A DNA stretch of 64,000 nt from the NCBI GenBank assembly GCA_030686995.1, contig CM060708.1:102058523-102122522 (forward strand), read 5' to 3'. Position numbers and translations under genes: made by a program. The notes below the pieces were generated by a model. It did not search any database, was not told the origin of the DNA, and worked only from the letters and a program-made list of their open reading frames with translations. The stretch is from Artemisia argyi (taxonomy: Eukaryota > Streptophyta > Magnoliopsida > Asterales > Asteraceae). Shown piece after piece: positions 22,201 to 33,163 of this stretch; position 1 is the first letter of the stretch; every line of letters starts with the position of its first letter.

Positions 22201-24586
22201 GTTGGCTGATTCCAAACCTAGATTATCAATCATAACTCGCATTTCTTTAAACAGTGAACTAAAAAAGCATATGTTTCGAATCCAACCTGGATTCTTCAGT
22301 ATGAACCCAATTCCAGTATCTTCGATCTTCTATTCCAGTAATTGACATCGACTTAGTGGAGATCGACAAGCAAACTCTTCCAGTAACTTTATCCAGCCAT
22401 ACTTCCTGCAATATTCAAGATTTCAAAAAGATGCATTTTAACTACGACATGAGTCATAACACTTGACATGCAAGGAATGCTGAAACAATGAAAATAGTTA
22501 CCACTCGCCAAAAAACACAAACAGTGATAAAAACTAAACTACTAAACCAAAGCACTGGTTTTGATAGCGTATTAACTAACCTTGAATTGCATATAAGATA
22601 ACTCTAGCTACACCAGGATATACTCGAAAAAGTGTATTTTGAATTGACTTTAATATTATCCATAAGACTTGCAATCCATGACATCTCATTCTATGACACT
22701 GAAGGATACACAATTCATATCAATTTTCCATTTTGGTTGCTGATGACATAATCTAATTACAGTTATACAGATCAAACTCCCATCAAGCTCTACAATCTTT
22801 ACTATTAAGTAAATTTACATATTATGATGAATGTGTCACCTATGCTAATTTGGGTTTCAGTTAGTTACTTTTTATTATTTAGATAACCATGGTTTCCGAC
22901 CTTTTTGGCCGATTAATCCATGGCGTTTGAGCCACCGCCACACAGACAAAAACCGGGTAAAGCCCTCCCCTTTTATGAGAAGGTTGTTGTGGTCACGTCA
23001 GAGTGAATTAAAGTTGAAACCTCTAAAATTTTACTGATGATAGTCACAACCATTTAAATTTCAACAAAAGTTAATATATGTTCAATGTTTCACTACTAAC
23101 AATACACTTGCATTAAATGGTATTAAAGACTCGCGAATTTTATATAGCAAGGCTTGGATCAAGTGGTTAACACCCTTGCCTCTGGAGTTAGAGGTCAAGG
23201 GTTCGATCCTTACTCCTTGCAAGGCCGGAGGTCCTTTTCTACCTTTGATAGAACCGGAAGCAGCCTCTCTACCTTAGGTAGGGGTAAGGCTGTCTACATC
23301 TCAACATCCCCCATACACCGTGGAAGACGGTATTGGGAGTTACTTTACTTTACTTTTAAAGACTCGCGAATTTCAATCATAGATTCACCCCATCGTAATA
23401 TAATCACAAAACATTATTAACCAGCAACATTGGCCTGCACACACATGCCACTCTAAGAACAATATATGTAAGGCAATGTTCATACTCACTTAGCCCCATG
23501 CTAAAGAAAGTGAAGTGTCAGTGAAGGTGACTATTTTTTTTCTCGTAAAGTCCTCCCATCCCAAACCAGAACCAGCTCACCTACGCGTATGAGAGCTAGT
23601 CCCAAAGTTGCACCCCATGTGGATTAAACATGGGTCTCCACTAAAGAATCCTAAGCCGCCGCCACCACTAGGCTAAGGCCTTCGTTTCAACCATCATATC
23701 ATAATATACATATCCCCAATCTTAACCAATTAAAAAAGGGTCTTTTGCAAAAAAAAGTGTATCGAATATAGGCGAATTCCTAATTAAGATAACATACTAT
23801 CAAAATTGCGAAATTATCCAATAACATGTGAAGGTCTACAATGTAAAAGTTGTTGCACAAAAATGAAAGTTGGATACTTTTTTTTGATTATTTTGATAGT
23901 ATGATACCTTAGGGGTGTTTGTTTAAGCTTAGACGTGGCTTATGAGCTTATTTGTGTTTCGCATAAGCCTCAATTTTCAGGCATATTTTGAGACTTGTGT
24001 GCTTGTATAAGTTTTTTTTTTTATATAATATGATAAACTTATACAAGCCCATAAGTCTCAAAATAAGCCAGAAAATTGAGGCTTATGCGAAACACAAATA
24101 AGCTCATAAGCCCACGTATAAGCTTAAACAAACACCCCCTCAGATAGACTTTTTGCAGAAACCCCATTCAAAAAAAAAAAAAAAAACCCCAATTGCCTAA
24201 CAAAACCCTAACTCACAAAAACATAGAATAAAATAAACCAAAAAAAAAAAAGAAAAAAAAGAAAAACCAACCTTAGTACCATCATCAAAGGGAACAGGCC
24301 TGGAAAGAAGTGCAAAAACATCTTTTTTACACAAACCCTCATACTTATCAAGCGGCAAAAGAAGAAGCAGATCCTTATAGTTATTGGGAAGCTTGGAGTC
24401 CCAGACGGCATCCGAAGAGGCCGCGTCGCGAAAGGCGCGGTTCAAACGAGCTAAATTACAAATCTCAGGTGGTGTAAGATATAAAAAAACACAAGCAACA
24501 CAACTACCTGGTATGTCACCAAGTCCCGGTCCTCCTCCTCCATTTGTTGGACCACATTCAGTTAGATTAGATAAGGATGATCCCAT
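19285..24586 (-). CDS. PP2-A13: F-box protein PP2-A13-like
   Basis: Three exons on the minus strand: 24586-24272 (105 codons, phase 0), 22405-22287 and 19744-19285, giving 297 aa, close to the roughly 290 aa usual for the family. All junctions are GT/AG and the phases agree. Exon 1 carries the F-box: 'LGDIPGSCVACVFLYLTPP' and 'ICNLARLNRAFRDAASSDAVW', then 'FALLSRPVPFDD'. Exon 2 reads 'EVWLDKVTGRVC' to 'YWNWVHTEES'. Exon 3 is the PP2 lectin-like domain ('YLQQIWWFEV', 'GRRVSYFEHTHGWDIKPVRF', 'QIDCTHSKGGICVD'). Such proteins recruit targets to SCF ubiquitin ligases and may bind glycans (family knowledge). The introns hold a MIRNA-like hairpin, SINEs and a MITE. The first codons MGSSLSNL fit the family start. 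No frame damage. Confidence 0.93.
20735..20850. ncRNA. MIRNA-like intronic hairpin (candidate)
   Basis: CTCTCTGCCAAAGTTTGGTT on the left arm is mirrored exactly by AACCAAACTTTGGCAGAGAG on the right arm. The pairing continues through CTTGCCAGAA and TACCTCC to a tight CATCTTTAAAGATG turn: about 58 bp of stem with around seven mismatches. It lies in intron 2 of the PP2-A13-like gene. The fold is possible on both strands. I do not recognise the arm as a known plant miRNA. A small MITE or a recent inverted duplication of a gene fragment are alternatives. Confidence 0.4.
20851..22286. other. Rest of intron 2 of PP2-A13-like gene
   Basis: Non-coding. No further element with clear ends was resolved in this stretch. 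Confidence 0.5.
23141..23355 (+). mobile_element. tRNA-derived SINE in intron 1
   Basis: Pol III-like boxes are present: A box TGGATCAAGTGG (23155-23166) and B box GGTTCGATCCT (23200-23210). A SINE-type body (GGTAAGGCTGTCTACATCTC) follows, with a short TTTAC-repeat tail. The insertion is flanked by the 18-bp duplication TTAAAGACTCGCGAATTT (23123-23140 and 23356-23373), which fixes both ends. Confidence 0.88.
23530..23690 (-). mobile_element. SINE-like sequence, degraded
   Basis: On minus it reads GGCCTTAGCCTAGTGGTGG (A-box-like), then GGAGACCCATGTTTAATCC (a weak B box) and a body ending near TACGCGTAGGTGAGC. No target duplication was found. Lies in intron 1 of the PP2-A13-like gene. Confidence 0.45.
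23912..24138. mobile_element. MITE-like palindrome with GGGGTGTTTGTTTAAGCTTA ends
   Basis: Long inverted repeat: the two arms (about 100 bp each) match through TGAGCTTATTTGTGTTTCGC and the flanking sequence. The same family appears truncated at 63700-63842. A target duplication could not be set. In intron 1 of the PP2-A13-like gene. Confidence 0.7.
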
Positions 24587-25091
24587 GTTTTTGTTTTTGT
24601 GTTTTGTTAAGTCATCTATAAAGATGGATGGATGATTGTGTTGGTGTTTGGTGGTGATGGTGTTTGAGTGACAGCTTTTTTGAGGTTGTTTGGATTTTTT
24701 TTTTTTTTTTTTTTTTTTGGTTTGGTTTGAGAATGTGAATTTGGATTGGGTCCACACGTTATTGGATAAATGCTGTCGATATTTTCTTTTCTTTCTTAAA
24801 TCTTTCGAATTTGATCTTTTTTATGTTTTTCAAATGCACTTTTGCACAATATTACTATGCCCTTTCTATTGTCTTAGGCTAAGCTTGGTTACCCAAGTTT
24901 TTCAATTTTCACATCAACTTTCTCTTTGCAGATACTAGATATGACCCATGTATCATATGGTGACCGATAAATTTTTTTTTCAAACATTTTAAACAACAAA
25001 TTTAAAATTTATTAAAAATAAAAACATTACAATACTAATTCAAATAAACATGAAAAACATTACGTAAATTATTCAGATAACATTAAAAAGA

Positions 25092-25275
25092 TCACAAAAA
25101 TTTGTCATTGTCTTCCTCATCGTCACTATCGTCTTCATCTTCATTCTCTTGATTGGCATGATGTCTACGATTTCTCCAAATGTGTTCGATCAGATCAGAT
25201 TTTAAGTTCAGATGAGTTGATGAGTCCATGAGCTCTTGAGTAACTACTAACGATTCTTCATGCGTTCTTTGTTAG
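25092..25275 (-). pseudogene. PIF/Harbinger transposase C-terminal fragment
   Basis: The minus frame reads QRTHEESL, then 'STHLNLKSDLIEHIWRNR' and an acidic tail (ENEDEDDSDDEEDND) to a TGA stop. 'THxxLxxDLIEHIW' is the usual C-terminal signature of plant Harbinger-type transposase-derived proteins. Only about 60 codons remain. The DDE core is absent. A further minus segment at 25850-26045 begins 'LFGYSSSDDDEVTSDF', like such proteins' N termini, but has several stops. The pair suggests an internally deleted relic. Confidence 0.5.
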
Positions 25276-26149
25276 GAATAATATAATTGTAATACAAATT
25301 GTTTTGTATATAATCGTAAGATTATATCAACAGATTGAGGCCTGCGATTAGCAGTGTCCTTAAACAGAAATCCGTCCTATCTTGTACGAACTGTTTAGAG
25401 GATACAACAATCAAATCAAGTATGAAACTTGAATCTAGCGAATCGGTTATGTTATGATGATGGAAATGAATGATGTTTGTGTGTTTTTGATGATACCAAA
25501 GTGAGAAATTCGTCCTCTATATATAGGCAAATGGTGACCTTCAAAACAGTTACAATACCCCTTCAAATGGCCTTCGCTTCTTTTCATAACAGTCACAATG
25601 GTTCACAGTTCGCGACGCTTTAGCGATGACCTAGCAACAGAATAACCGTCGCTAACTGAAATCGATTCAAACAGTCGCGATGGTTCACTTACTGATGCCT
25701 TTTTAATAGATATAACCGTTACCATTGCGATTAGATGCGTCTTTACAATAATGATGGTTAATTAGCAACGGTTTTGCGACGGTTTAGTGACAGAAAAACT
25801 GTCACTAATATCTATTTCGTGGGTAATTATAAAAACACAACCAAGATTTATTAGTAATGTTCAAACATTCTTAAGGGATCGTCATCACGATTGCCCGCAT
25901 CTTCGAACCATGTAGGACATCTTCGAACCATGTATGTGTTTTCATGGAACTTTTGGCTGTGCTGCTTGGTAAGCGTTCTAAGCAAACTATGTAAAATCAC
26001 TCGTAACTTCATCATCGTCGGAAGATGAATAACCAAACAATAGCTCGTAAGACGAGATGGTGACTATGGATGAGAAGTTGTTTGAATTGTGTATTTAGAA
26101 GTGTGTTTGAAGTCGGTATTTATAGGATGAAAAATGGTAAAAAAAAAAT

Positions 26150-26197
<48 letters not shown>

Positions 26198-27272
26198 CAT
26201 CAAACGGTACAAAATTTTGAAAATGTGAGATAAAACTTCGGTCGAAAAAGTTAGACCGCTTTGCTTTTTTCCATTGGTCGACCGATGTGTGACCTACACT
26301 CCACAATGGAGCTCGACCCATGTTGACATCGGTCAACAAGTGATCGACCGAAATTTTTCCAGCCCACTGCATATAGCCTTACATCTCACTTTTTCCTTAC
26401 CATGCTCCGGCAAAATTAGATTTTGTTGTTGGTGTTGTTGTATTAACCAAAGTGAACAACTAATTTTCAAAAAATTAATTTTTGAAAACTAATTATGGAT
26501 TTTGCAAACTGGTTGCGAAAGACGGAGAAAACTTAACCTATCCAGTGGGTAAACTACCCACTGACTAAAAACACAAAGAATGTGGTTTTTGTAATATGTG
26601 GCATGAAAGGAATAAAAACACATTTAATGATTTGTTCTTTTTCTTTCAATGAGTGAATGTCACCTCATCCGGATAAACTACCCGGTGGGTAGGTGTATCC
26701 ATGCCCGCGAAAGACCTACAATTTGTAATTTTGTTGCAAATGAGTTGGGAATATTAATTTCGGATATTACAAAGGGATAAATTATAAATTCATTTCGCAA
26801 ATTGTGAAATCATTTCGCAAAAATATGAATTTTCAAATATTTTCGCAACTTTTATGATTTTCACATTTTTTTTTTCTTTTTTTGCGCAAAGATTTCCACA
26901 TGTGTTAAACTATGATATTTGTGACTTTACAAGCCGTCGCAGATCATTTGCGAAATGTAAAGGTATTTTATCAAAATTTTCAAAAAGTTGTCAAAATCTA
27001 AATTTTAGCCCCTTAAATAATTGTTTAAATTATTAGCTTTTTTCTTAAAGATTATGAGATACTTTTAAAAAAAAGTTTTTATGTATCCCTTTTATAAATT
27101 CAGTGTTACGTATATTATTTTATTTTATTTTTAACAGTAACTTTTATATTTTTATATCACATATCTCACATACAAATGATATAATGCCTCATAATGTGTT
27201 CAACTAAGACTTAAACTCACAATATCTAGGTTGTTGAGCTACTCACACAACATTATATCCAAATCTTTCACT

Positions 27273-27352
<80 letters not shown>

Positions 27353-27671
27353 ATGATGCATTAAAACCATATAATTTATACATCAAAAACTGGTAAAAGA
27401 TACATATGTAATTATTCTATCTTTTGGGGTATGAACCTTTAAATAGCAAAGATGCATATGACCTTACAAATTCAGAGACTAAATGTAAAATAAGACAATC
27501 ATAAATAGTAAAGTTATTAAATTAAAACGGCAAGATTGTCAAGGTTAGGGATCAACTGTGAAATTTTAAAAGCTTCCCCAAGACGCTAACATTTTTTGGG
27601 TGCGACCCACTAAACCTTAAAATGATCAAAAGACCTGATTCACACGAAACCAACGTCATTCCACACAGTGA
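25276..27671. other. Intergenic: Harbinger relic remainder, poly(T), (TA)n
   Basis: Contains the degraded N-terminal transposase-like segment (25850-26045), a poly(T) run near 26153-26194, repeated gcGACGGTTTAGTGACaG-like words at about 25600-25800, and a (TA)n tract at about 27277-27348. No intact gene. Confidence 0.5.
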
Positions 27672-27733
27672 GTGAAACACACACCAACTCATAACCCACC
27701 TCATTCACAAAATGAACAGGAGAAGAATAAGAA

Positions 27734-28640
27734 GTGTTGTTTAGAATTCACACAAATGGGTTATATGAGTATGCCCTACTCTGGTATAAAGGAGGATCCC
27801 TTATTAATGTTAGTGTTTTTAGCTATGATAGGGATATCTTTATTTCAAGCCTTGATAATGTATTATCAGAGATTAAGGTCCAAAATGGGCTTTGTTTTTC
27901 TATGATCCTAAACAATCCCTAGAAAATGGTTTGCAATTGATTAATAGGGATGATGATGTTCTTAAACTGTATGAGTTGGCTGAAACACATGAGTCAGTTG
28001 ATATCTTTGTTGCTTATAAGCCCCAAATGTTAGCACAATTTTACTTGAAAAACATAGGTTTATAGGTTGTGGGTTGGGTAGAGCAAGATGCTAATTTTCG
28101 AATGTCAAGTCCAACACCTTTTAGGACTCGACGTAAATGGAAGGGGATTGATAGGAATAAAATACAGACGAGTGTAAGCAAAACACAAACAAGAAAAGGT
28201 GGTGTTGTTATCAGAGAGGATTTTTCAATTCAAGCCAAAACAAACAAAAATAAAAATAAAGGAAAAGGAAAGCTGAGGTTGAGGATGTTTTTTATAAGAA
28301 AAAAGATAAAGTCGTTGTAATAACTTATAAGCGAGGTTTTGATGCGACGGGGAAGGCTGTGATGGTTGAATGTGCAGGTTCTGGTGATGTTGCAAACAGG
28401 TGTGCTGGTGATGCTTGTCTTGTGCCTTGTGTTGATAGGTCTACTTTTAAAAGTAGTGAAAAGTTACCAACTGCATACTTGCCCTTGCTGCAACAAGGCC
28501 ATGTAAGGTGAGGTTTCAAAGTTTAATTGCATGACATCCTTTTATTCATTTGAAAATACAAGTATACCTTACCTAACTTAAATATGTGGTGTTTGGATAC
28601 TTGTTTTTGCAGCGTCGGTAGCAGTATCATTTGAAGGTTG
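27734..28640 (+). pseudogene. PB1-like protein of a Mutator-like element, degenerate
   Basis: The frame starting 'MLFRIHTNGLYEYALLWYKGG' matches the other two PB1-like copies. It shifts after 'VQNGLCF' to a frame reading 'FYDPKQSLENGLQLI' and 'SVDIFVAYKPQMLAQFYLKN', meets a stop, then resumes with 'VVGWVEQDANFRMSSPTPFR' and 'KGGVVIREDFS'. A further shift leads to a Cys-containing stretch ('GDVANRCAGDACLVPC') ending near 28519, and a possible last exon lies near 28613. At least three disruptions, so non-functional. No transposase catalytic core is seen nearby. Confidence 0.6.
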
Positions 28641-29441
28641 TTTAGAAGTATGTAGATCATGGAAGGTGGTTCATCGTTTTGTGTTTTGGGAATTATCATT
28701 ACAAGGTTGTATCAAACAATGAATCAGTAGTGTTGGAAAAATATTAGCTGTTTGGGTGTTTGGGTCTTTGGCATGTTTGTAATTTGAATGTTATGGAACA
28801 TTTTAACTGTATATTATGGTAATTTATTATGTTCTTTTGTAATATGTGATTGTGTTTATGTGTTTATGTTAGCCTACCATGTGATGTCTAGTATAATCAG
28901 CATACCGAGTTTGGCACTATATTATACAGATTTAGTGTTAACATTATAGTTATGCAGATCAAATGTCAATATTTGTAGATAGAAAGGGGTGTTTGTGCTG
29001 GTTTTGCTAAATCACTGGGCAGCAATATATTTGCAAATTCAAGAAGCCATAGAAGCTAATACAAAGGGGTGTTTGTTTTTCAATTGACCTTTCTAAAGTT
29101 AAAGTTCTAATGCTAAATGTCATGGTTTAATCAGCACAAACAATCACCTACTATATACGAAAATGCAAATCCTTTAGATACTTTGACATCTAATAGTCAA
29201 ACTGCAAATGTTAGGGAAAAAACATAGATTATGATCATAATTCTAGAAATAATACTTAACCTACCCAATTGACTTGTAAAATTCAAACTAACAAATTACC
29301 ACAAAGATGCAAACTTTTGATTGTTGACTTAATTTAGCAATGCAGTACCAAACACTATCAGTTACAATAACAACCCAAATTTTTAGTTATCGGTTTCATG
29401 TTGAAAACCATTACAAACTTCCCTATCATCTAAACATACAA
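28641..29441. other. AT-rich spacer
   Basis: No gene or element with clear ends seen. Probably interior of a degraded MULE between the PB1-like pseudogene and the small minus ORF. Confidence 0.4.
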
Positions 29442-29666
29442 TTAGCTAGAACCACAACTTTCAGTGTCATCCCTTTCCTTCCTTTCCTTTAGATCTTTAT
29501 ACAAATCTTCAAGATTTTTAATCCTTGTGTTCAAATCAAAAACTTTGGATAACCCGATGTCGAAAGCCTCTTCCTTATCCTTTTTAACACCCAATTGCTC
29601 TTCATTAGAGCAATCTTCTTTCCCCAACCCACTGTACAAAGCCTTCCCCTTATCGTTTTGTGCCAT
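29442..29666 (-). CDS. Small charged coiled-coil protein, unknown
   Basis: A 74-aa frame, intact from ATG to stop. It begins MAQNDKGKALYSGLGKED and has a Lys/Glu-rich heptad-like segment (residues about 42-65, LNTRIKNLEDLYKDLKERK). Its start resembles MENNDKNEKGK of the AT-hook gene at 8581, and both stand on the minus strand near the right end of a PB1-carrying unit. This suggests a shared MULE origin, but no function can be given. Confidence 0.35.
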   Translation of the reverse strand: MAQNDKGKALYSGLGKEDCSNEEQLGVKKDKEEAFDIGLSKVFDLNTRIKNLEDLYKDLKERKERDDTESCGSS

Positions 29667-30077
29667 TTGTTAGTGATTTTGGGTTGAATGTGTGTTGCTG
29701 GTAATTAGGGTTTTATTAAATTGAAGCGAGAGGGAAACAATAATAGGGTACAGGGTTGGGTTAGATTTAACCAATGTATAGTGAAAATGTGCTTGGTCTA
29801 TTTTACCCTCGTTAATATAACTCGAAGCGGACGTTGACCGAGGGAAAACGGGTCAAGGGACCTCATTGGCCTCAAAATCTCAAGTTTTGGACTCCCAGCG
29901 ACAAAAATCCCAAATTTTGTCCCCCAGTGATGTTTTTTTTACAAGTTTAGGAACCAACGTTGTATTTTACTCTATACATAAATATACTTACATATAAAGC
30001 ATCTTCTACTTTTTCTCCTATGATGTTTTAATATTTTCATATATAGAATTTAAGCAAATACTACTAACTAAGCAATA
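29667..30077. other. Intergenic, possible MULE terminal sequence
   Basis: The TTTTACCCTCGTTAATATAAC and ACGTTGACCGAGGGAAAA region resembles MULE terminal repeats in style, but no matching left end was found. No gene. Confidence 0.3.
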
Positions 30078-30082
30078 TATAC

Positions 30083-31204
30083 TGTTAATACAAATATCGC
30101 CTAAAAACGTTATTTATATTTTACGATCTTCGCTAAGTTTTGTTAACGACAAAATGTAAACTTTAGTTTTAAGCAAAACATATTCTTAGTTTTTAAGACT
30201 TGCTTAAACTAGACTTTTGCTACATTTTACATTTCATAAAACATAACACAAGTTTATTTCTTAAATTAGAAATAGTCACATCACATTTATGGCAAGTTTT
30301 GTCATTATGTATTTATGGCAAGTTATGTGTTTGACTTGCTTTCATGTTGCTTGCAAGTATCATGTTTGACTTACTTTAAGTGATGTGACATTGTTTGGTT
30401 GCTAGGAGTTATGAGACAAGACCTTGTTTGGTTTGAAGAGTTATTGCTAAAACCTACTGCAGACCCGGCGGTACCCTGGGGGTACACGAGCGGAACCCAT
30501 TTTTGGGTTCCGCCTGATCCGCCGAGCATGCAGTGTGTTGTGTTATAAATACCAAGCCATAACTTGATTTTTGGCTAATCTCTAGAGATCATTTTTACAC
30601 ACACACTCATCTTTCTTTCTAACATCTTAACATTGTAAATGTGAAGTTTCCTTTTGTAGCAAAGAAGCTCACAAGGTCGTCATAAGTTACAAGTTTCCAA
30701 CACAACGTTGCAAGACTTGGTAGCTTAGTATTGTGTAAACTTGTGTTGTTTACACTTCATTTGTTTGTGTATATTCTGTAGTGAGTGGTTAGTATTTTAG
30801 TCCTCAAAAGACAAAGAGTGTCGGGAGTTGTTGTACCCTAGTAAAAGAACTAAACGGGAGTGGTTGTGCCCTTGTAAAAGAACTCGACATCTAGCTTTGT
30901 GTCGGTAAAAGTATAAGCGACGTGTAAGGTTTTCTCCGCCGGTGAAAGGAGCTTGTTGACTAGTGAAAGAAACTCTCGAGTTGGATACTCGGGGCGTGGA
31001 CGTAGGGCAAGGAAAAAGAGTCCTTGTAGCCGAACCACGATAAATACTCGTGTTGTGGTTTGATCGTTTCTTTCCTTTACTTGCATGTTATATATTGTGT
31101 TTGTGCATATATCTTTGACCAAACGGAAAGTTTCAAAGCTAACTAAACAAGTTAAAAAGATTTTAAAACGCTAAACTATTCAACCCCCCTTCTAGTTTTC
31201 CACA
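30083..31204 (+). repeat. 5' LTR of the Copia element
   Basis: Starts TGTTAATAC and ends TTTTCCACA. It contains the GC-rich palindrome at 30491-30512 and a TATA-like TTATAAATACC at about 30543-30553. It is 1122 bp, the same length as the partner at 40592-41713. Confidence 0.93.
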
Positions 31205-31206
31205 AT

Positions 31207-31219
31207 TGGCATCAAGAGC
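31207..31219 (+). other. Primer binding site, initiator-Met type (diverged)
   Basis: TGGCATCAAGAGC directly after the 5' LTR resembles TGGTATCAGAGC, the usual Copia site complementary to tRNA-iMet. Confidence 0.65.
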
Positions 31220-31271
31220 TACGTTTTTCAAGCTTTTAAAATATATTGTGTTTTAAAACTTAAAACGATCC

Positions 31272-33145
31272 ATGGATTTTGAAAATTACAAAGAAGGGAA
31301 ATCTATGCAAAGACCACCACTCTTTGAAGCAAATGGTTTTATATATTGGAAAAACCGTTTTGAAACTTACGTGAAATCTAAAGATATAGATTTGTGGTAT
31401 ATAATTATTGATGGTGATAACGTAGTTACTAACATCAAAGATGATGATCAAAAGAAATTAATATGTAAAAATAATGAAGCTAAAATGATGCTTTATAATG
31501 CTTTTCCTAAGAAAGAATATGAAAGAGTCTTTTTGTGTAAAACCGCCAAAGATATTTGGCAATCTTTAATTGTCACTCATCAAGGAAACTCACAAGTTAA
31601 AGATAACAAAACTGATCTTCTTGTTCAACAATATGAACAATTTGTTATTTCCGAAGATGAGATTATTGATAATGCCTTTGCTAGGTTTAACACTATTATT
31701 ACTTCACTTAAAGCACTTGATGAATCTTTTGTAGTAAGAACTTTGTCAGGAAATTTCTTAGAGCACTCCATCCGAAATGGAGAGCAAAAGTGACGGAAAT
31801 TGAAGAATCCAAAGATCTTTCAAGCATGTCACTTGATGAGCTTATTGGAAACCTCAAAGTTCATGAAATGGTTATGGAAAAAGATTCGGAACTAGTTAGA
31901 GGCAAGAAAGAAAAAGTTAAGTCCATTGCCTTGAAAGCTAGAGTCCAATCAAGTGATGATCAAGAATCTACTTCGGATAGTGATGATGAGGAATATGCTA
32001 TGGCCGTGAGAGACTTCAAGAAGTTCTTTCGTAGGCGAGGAAAGTTTGTAAGGCAACCTAAAGATGACAAGAAAACCTTCCGGAAAGATCGTGATGATCG
32101 AAAAGGAAAAGTTGAAAGAAAATGTTATAGGTGTGGAGACACAAGTCATCTTGTAGGAAAATGTCCAAAACCACCCAAGAGCAAACCTCAACAAGCTTTT
32201 GTGGGTGGTGCTTGGAGTGACTATGAAGGAGATGATGATGAGCCAAAGAATGATGATATTGCTCTCATGGCTCACAACTCAAATGAGGTACTCTCCGACT
32301 CATCCTACTCCTCTATAGATGATGATACTTTACAAAATGAATATAACAAACTTTGTGAGTTAAGCTTAAAAATCATAAACAAAAATAAATTTTTGAAAAC
32401 TAAAAAGGAATTTTTAGAAAATGAAGTCTATGAGTTAAAAGAAAAAGCTAAGAGATTAGAAAAGGGTAAAGATATTGACACCTCATGCAAATCATGTGAA
32501 GAACTTAAACTTGAAGTTGAGAGACTTAAAATTACTCAAAATGATCTAATCAAACAAACTACAAAGTTCAAAAAGTTCGATAAGAGCATTTCATGTGCGG
32601 ATGAAATTATGAAACTTCAAAAGTCACCTTTTGATAAAACAGGTATAGGTTTCAGGAAAGTAGAAATCATTAAGGGACAAACGAAACAAGAAAAGAACAC
32701 ACATGAAACAAACAAAATTGCTACAGCAGCCCGCGGACCAGACGGAACCCAAATTAGGGTTCCGCCCGTTGGCCCCGAGGGATCCGCCAGGACTGCTGCA
32801 GCAGTAACTATATCCACATCGGATCGTTCAAAATTTGTTAAAGTTACATATAAAAATGGAACAAAACCTGCCTTTAGAACTGGAGTAGGACTTAGTAAAA
32901 GTGAATTTAGAGCTAAGACTACTCAACCAAGACCTAAGACTCCAATTCCCAAACGCCCCTTTCCAAAGAGCAACTTCAATGCTCGACCAAACTACCAACA
33001 CGCTTGGAATCAAAACACTCCTGGACATTACCAAAACTCAAACTACATGCCATGGAACCCTTATGTTCTATTTTCCTATTTGGAACGAATTAATGGTATG
33101 CTTAACCAAAATGGACCCATGAGAAATTGGGGACCAAATGTTTGA
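31272..33145 (+). pseudogene. gag: Copia gag, frameshifted
   Basis: The first frame (31272-31793) starts MDFENYKEGKSMQRPPLF and holds the Copia capsid-type domain (UBN2-like; 'YWKNRFETYVKSKD', 'AKDIWQSL'). A single-base change near 31726-31740 shifts it. The second frame (to 33145) continues with 'SLDELIGNLKVHEM', a CCHC zinc knuckle (CYRCGDTSHLVGKC, coded near 32121-32165), an acidic/coiled-coil segment (residues about 200-270 of the second frame), and a basic Pro/Asn-rich tail. The product would coat element RNA in the particle. An in-frame copy of the GC-rich palindrome (32743-32764) is part of the coding sequence. Stops at 33143 and 33161 separate gag from pol. Confidence 0.85.
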
Positions 33146-33163
33146 GTGTTTTTCATAAAATAG

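Noticed and set aside
23912..24138. Setting a hAT target duplication for the palindromic MITE
   Set aside because: The 8 bases on each side do not match, so superfamily is left open.
29667..29940. Left and right terminal repeats of a third complete MULE around 27.5-29.9 kb
   Set aside because: The right side looks MULE-like but no convincing inverted partner or 9-bp duplication was found.
30850..31122. A 90-aa minus frame present twice (also 41359-41631)
   Set aside because: Antisense frame in the Copia LTR, duplicated with the LTR.
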